DNA from: Bog-257 sp963846715
Lineage (GTDB): Bacteria > Acidobacteriota > Terriglobia > Terriglobales > Acidobacteriaceae
Direction of reading: 5' to 3'
NCBI GenBank assembly: GCA_963846715.1
Contig: CAWJXA010000001.1
Location: 496,001-560,000 of the forward strand
DNA: 64,000 nucleotides
Under the pieces are notes generated by a model, which was not told the origin of the DNA, ran no database searches, and saw nothing but the letters and a program-made list of their open reading frames with translations. A program made the translations under genes and the position numbers. Shown here piece by piece: positions 62,775-64,000 of this stretch (within the stretch, counting starts at the first letter, position 1; every line of letters begins with the position of its first letter).

Positions 62775-63473
62775 TTAAGCTCTTTGGCCGACTAGATAGA
62801 GGATCAGCTCAGCGCGGCTGGAGATTCCCAGCCTTTCGAAGATTCGAAACAGGTGGTTCTTCACGGTATGCTCGCTGAGGTTCAACTGCTGGGCGATCTC
62901 GCGATTCTTCAGACCATCGGCCACTAACGATACAATCTCTTCCTCGCGTCTGCTCAGCAGGATCTTACCCTTTACATCCGTGATTCGGCTTGGAATGGCA
63001 GCTGATAAGGCTTCGAGAAGGTACTGCAGCTGCTTGCTGTTGGCCCACACCTGTCCACGGTAGACGCTGTAGATGCACTTGCACAGCATCTCGTACGACT
63101 GGTCCCGCTCACAGACGCCCACAGCTCCGAAGCGAAATGCGTCGATCACCAGGCTGCGCTCGTGCTGGTCGAGCAACATAACGCAGCGCAGGTTTGGACG
63201 GGCCTTGGTCAGTTGCCGCAAAAGTGAGAAGCCGCTAAGCGGTCCGTTCTTTAAGGTAGAGCCGATAACGGCAACATCTATGTCGTCGAGTTGGGGCTCT
63301 TCGCCTTCACCGTAGCTGCAAGCGGTTTCGACCACTCGAAGGTTGTATTCCGACGCCTCAAGGGCGCGCGACAAGAGCTCGCACCCCATCCGGGTGGCCT
63401 CAAAGACGACAACTCGAATGGTGGGACTCTGCGGATTCTCGTTGTGCGAGACCCTCAAACCGTGGTCGGCCAT
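62775..63473 (-). CDS. LuxR/NarL-type regulator with degenerate receiver
   Basis: A 232-aa protein. The C-terminus, LLSRREEEIVSLVADGLKNREIAQQLNLSEHTVKNHLFRIFERLGISSRAELILYL, is a full GerE/LuxR HTH. The first 130 residues fold like a receiver (VRVVVFEATRMGCELLSRAL, then DDIDVAVIGSTLKNGPLSGFSLLRQL and RCVMLLDQHERSLVIDAFRFGAVGVCERDQ). The phospho-acceptor Asp is Gly (VIGSTL), and the conserved Lys is Arg or Glu, so phosphorylation is unlikely. It probably controls the EPS operon to its left and responds to something other than a kinase. Confidence 0.85.
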   Translation of the reverse strand: MADHGLRVSHNENPQSPTIRVVVFEATRMGCELLSRALEASEYNLRVVETACSYGEGEEPQLDDIDVAVIGSTLKNGPLSGFSLLRQLTKARPNLRCVMLLDQHERSLVIDAFRFGAVGVCERDQSYEMLCKCIYSVYRGQVWANSKQLQYLLEALSAAIPSRITDVKGKILLSRREEEIVSLVADGLKNREIAQQLNLSEHTVKNHLFRIFERLGISSRAELILYLVGQRA

Positions 63474-63909
63474 AGTTGGACAGTCGAACTTTCGAAGCGA
63501 CGATGATTAAGAAATTACACTTAAGTCTACGGGGGAATTCTCATTATCCGCAAGCCCAAACCGTGCTAGTGAGCTGCGGCACCTTAGCCGAGCGAATGAG
63601 TGCAATCACTAACACTTCTGTAAGGCTGATGCAAACTTTTGTCTCTATCTTTTCAGAGCCTTTTGTCCTAATCGACGATGAGAAGATTATGAGAGCATCC
63701 CGTGTCTTAAATATCGGCAAAAATGAGAACCGTCTCCAGACGGGCTCGGTACGATTGTAACATTCCTGCTTTGTCTTGTTTCAAAGCCGCACTTCGAGAT
63801 GCCCCGCATGATCTCCTCACGCCTCATGTGTTTCATATCACGGCCAGCATGGCTATTAGGCAATTTGACAGAAAAATAGCTTCTGACTGAGAATAAAGAA
63901 AGGTAGACA
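63474..63909. other. Intergenic region at the right end
   Basis: About 435 bases between the LuxR-type gene (minus strand) and the start of a VapB-like gene (plus strand), so it holds divergent promoters. Short open frames in it have no recognisable domain. Confidence 0.4.
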
Positions 63910-64000
63910 ATGTTGCAGAAGGATAGACAACCCGGGGGCCTCAATGTCAAAGATCCGGAAGCCCACCGTCTTGCTCAGGCCATTGCCAAGGCCACTGGCG
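63910..64000 (+). CDS. VapB-like antitoxin, partial (cut by window end)
   Basis: Only the first 30 residues are in the window. GGLNVKDPEAHRLAQAIAKATG matches the start of the PSK/VapB antitoxin family (usual form: LNIKDPEVDRLARELA). Ten residues precede the motif from ATG 63910. The partner toxin (VapC) would lie beyond the end. Confidence 0.6.
   Translation, partial: MLQKDRQPGGLNVKDPEAHRLAQAIAKATG

Noticed and set aside
63476..63760. 94-codon plus-strand frame upstream of the VapB-like gene
   Set aside because: It lacks similarity to any family I recognise and covers the promoter region expected for the LuxR-type gene.

Overview
The window reads as chromosomal DNA of a soil-type Acidobacteriota bacterium. 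This is an inference from gene content: a bacillithiol enzyme (BshC), a four-subunit 2-oxoacid:ferredoxin oxidoreductase, an operon of carbamoyl-phosphate enzymes with a COG2403 GTPase, several toxin-antitoxin pairs and a very large exopolysaccharide (EPS) locus with LamG/Big_2 surface proteins. No rRNA or tRNA gene, transposase or CRISPR array was recognised. The one certain RNA gene is tmRNA (ssrA).

Left part (1-12.3 kb). Small stand-alone genes (NmrA-like dehydrogenase, methyltransferase) are followed by an ArsR-VOC-SRPBCC operon. A minus-strand operon (10145 to 4128) then encodes a COG2403 GTPase, ornithine carbamoyltransferase, carbamate kinase, an aspartate-carbamoyltransferase-like protein and ornithine aminotransferase, closed by a strong terminator. 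HigBA and BrnTA toxin-antitoxin pairs with palindromic operators flank a small secreted protein.

Middle part (12.5-23.3 kb). A korDABC operon is interrupted by four apparent one-base G insertions. It is followed by a DUF4239 membrane protein, a CARDB-like protein, bshC, a small membrane protein, ssrA, an AMP-forming acyl ligase and nadE.

Right part (23.4-63.5 kb) is one EPS locus, nearly all on the minus strand and so read from right to left. It begins with a LuxR-type regulator, a NusG/UpxY antiterminator and a PilZ protein. Export and assembly genes follow: Wza, a beta-barrel protein, Wzz, a BY-kinase and an initiating sugar transferase. Next is a Wlb-type set for a diacetamido-uronic acid (dehydrogenase, acetyltransferase, aminotransferase). 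Then come two asparagine-synthase-like enzymes with an acyl carrier protein, a deacetylase, glycosyltransferases, an O-antigen ligase/polymerase-like protein, a methyltransferase and a FemAB/GNAT-like protein. Two plus-strand secreted proteins (LamG/Big_2/Fn3 and beta-helix) interrupt the run. Beyond them lie more glycosyltransferases, a VOC protein, a hexapeptide acyltransferase, a Wzx flippase, a pyruvyltransferase, an aldo/keto reductase and a giant LamG/Big_2 protein. The window ends in the first codons of a VapB-like antitoxin.

Sequence quality is uneven. Reading frames are intact over 1-12.7, 15.5-27.2 and 46.9-63.5 kb. They are broken many times between 27.2 and 38.9 kb and again at 44.8-46.8 kb, in genes whose conserved parts all remain recognisable in shifted frames. 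I reconstructed those genes across the breaks and marked them. Sequencing or assembly error is the likeliest cause, but real decay cannot be excluded from the sequence alone.
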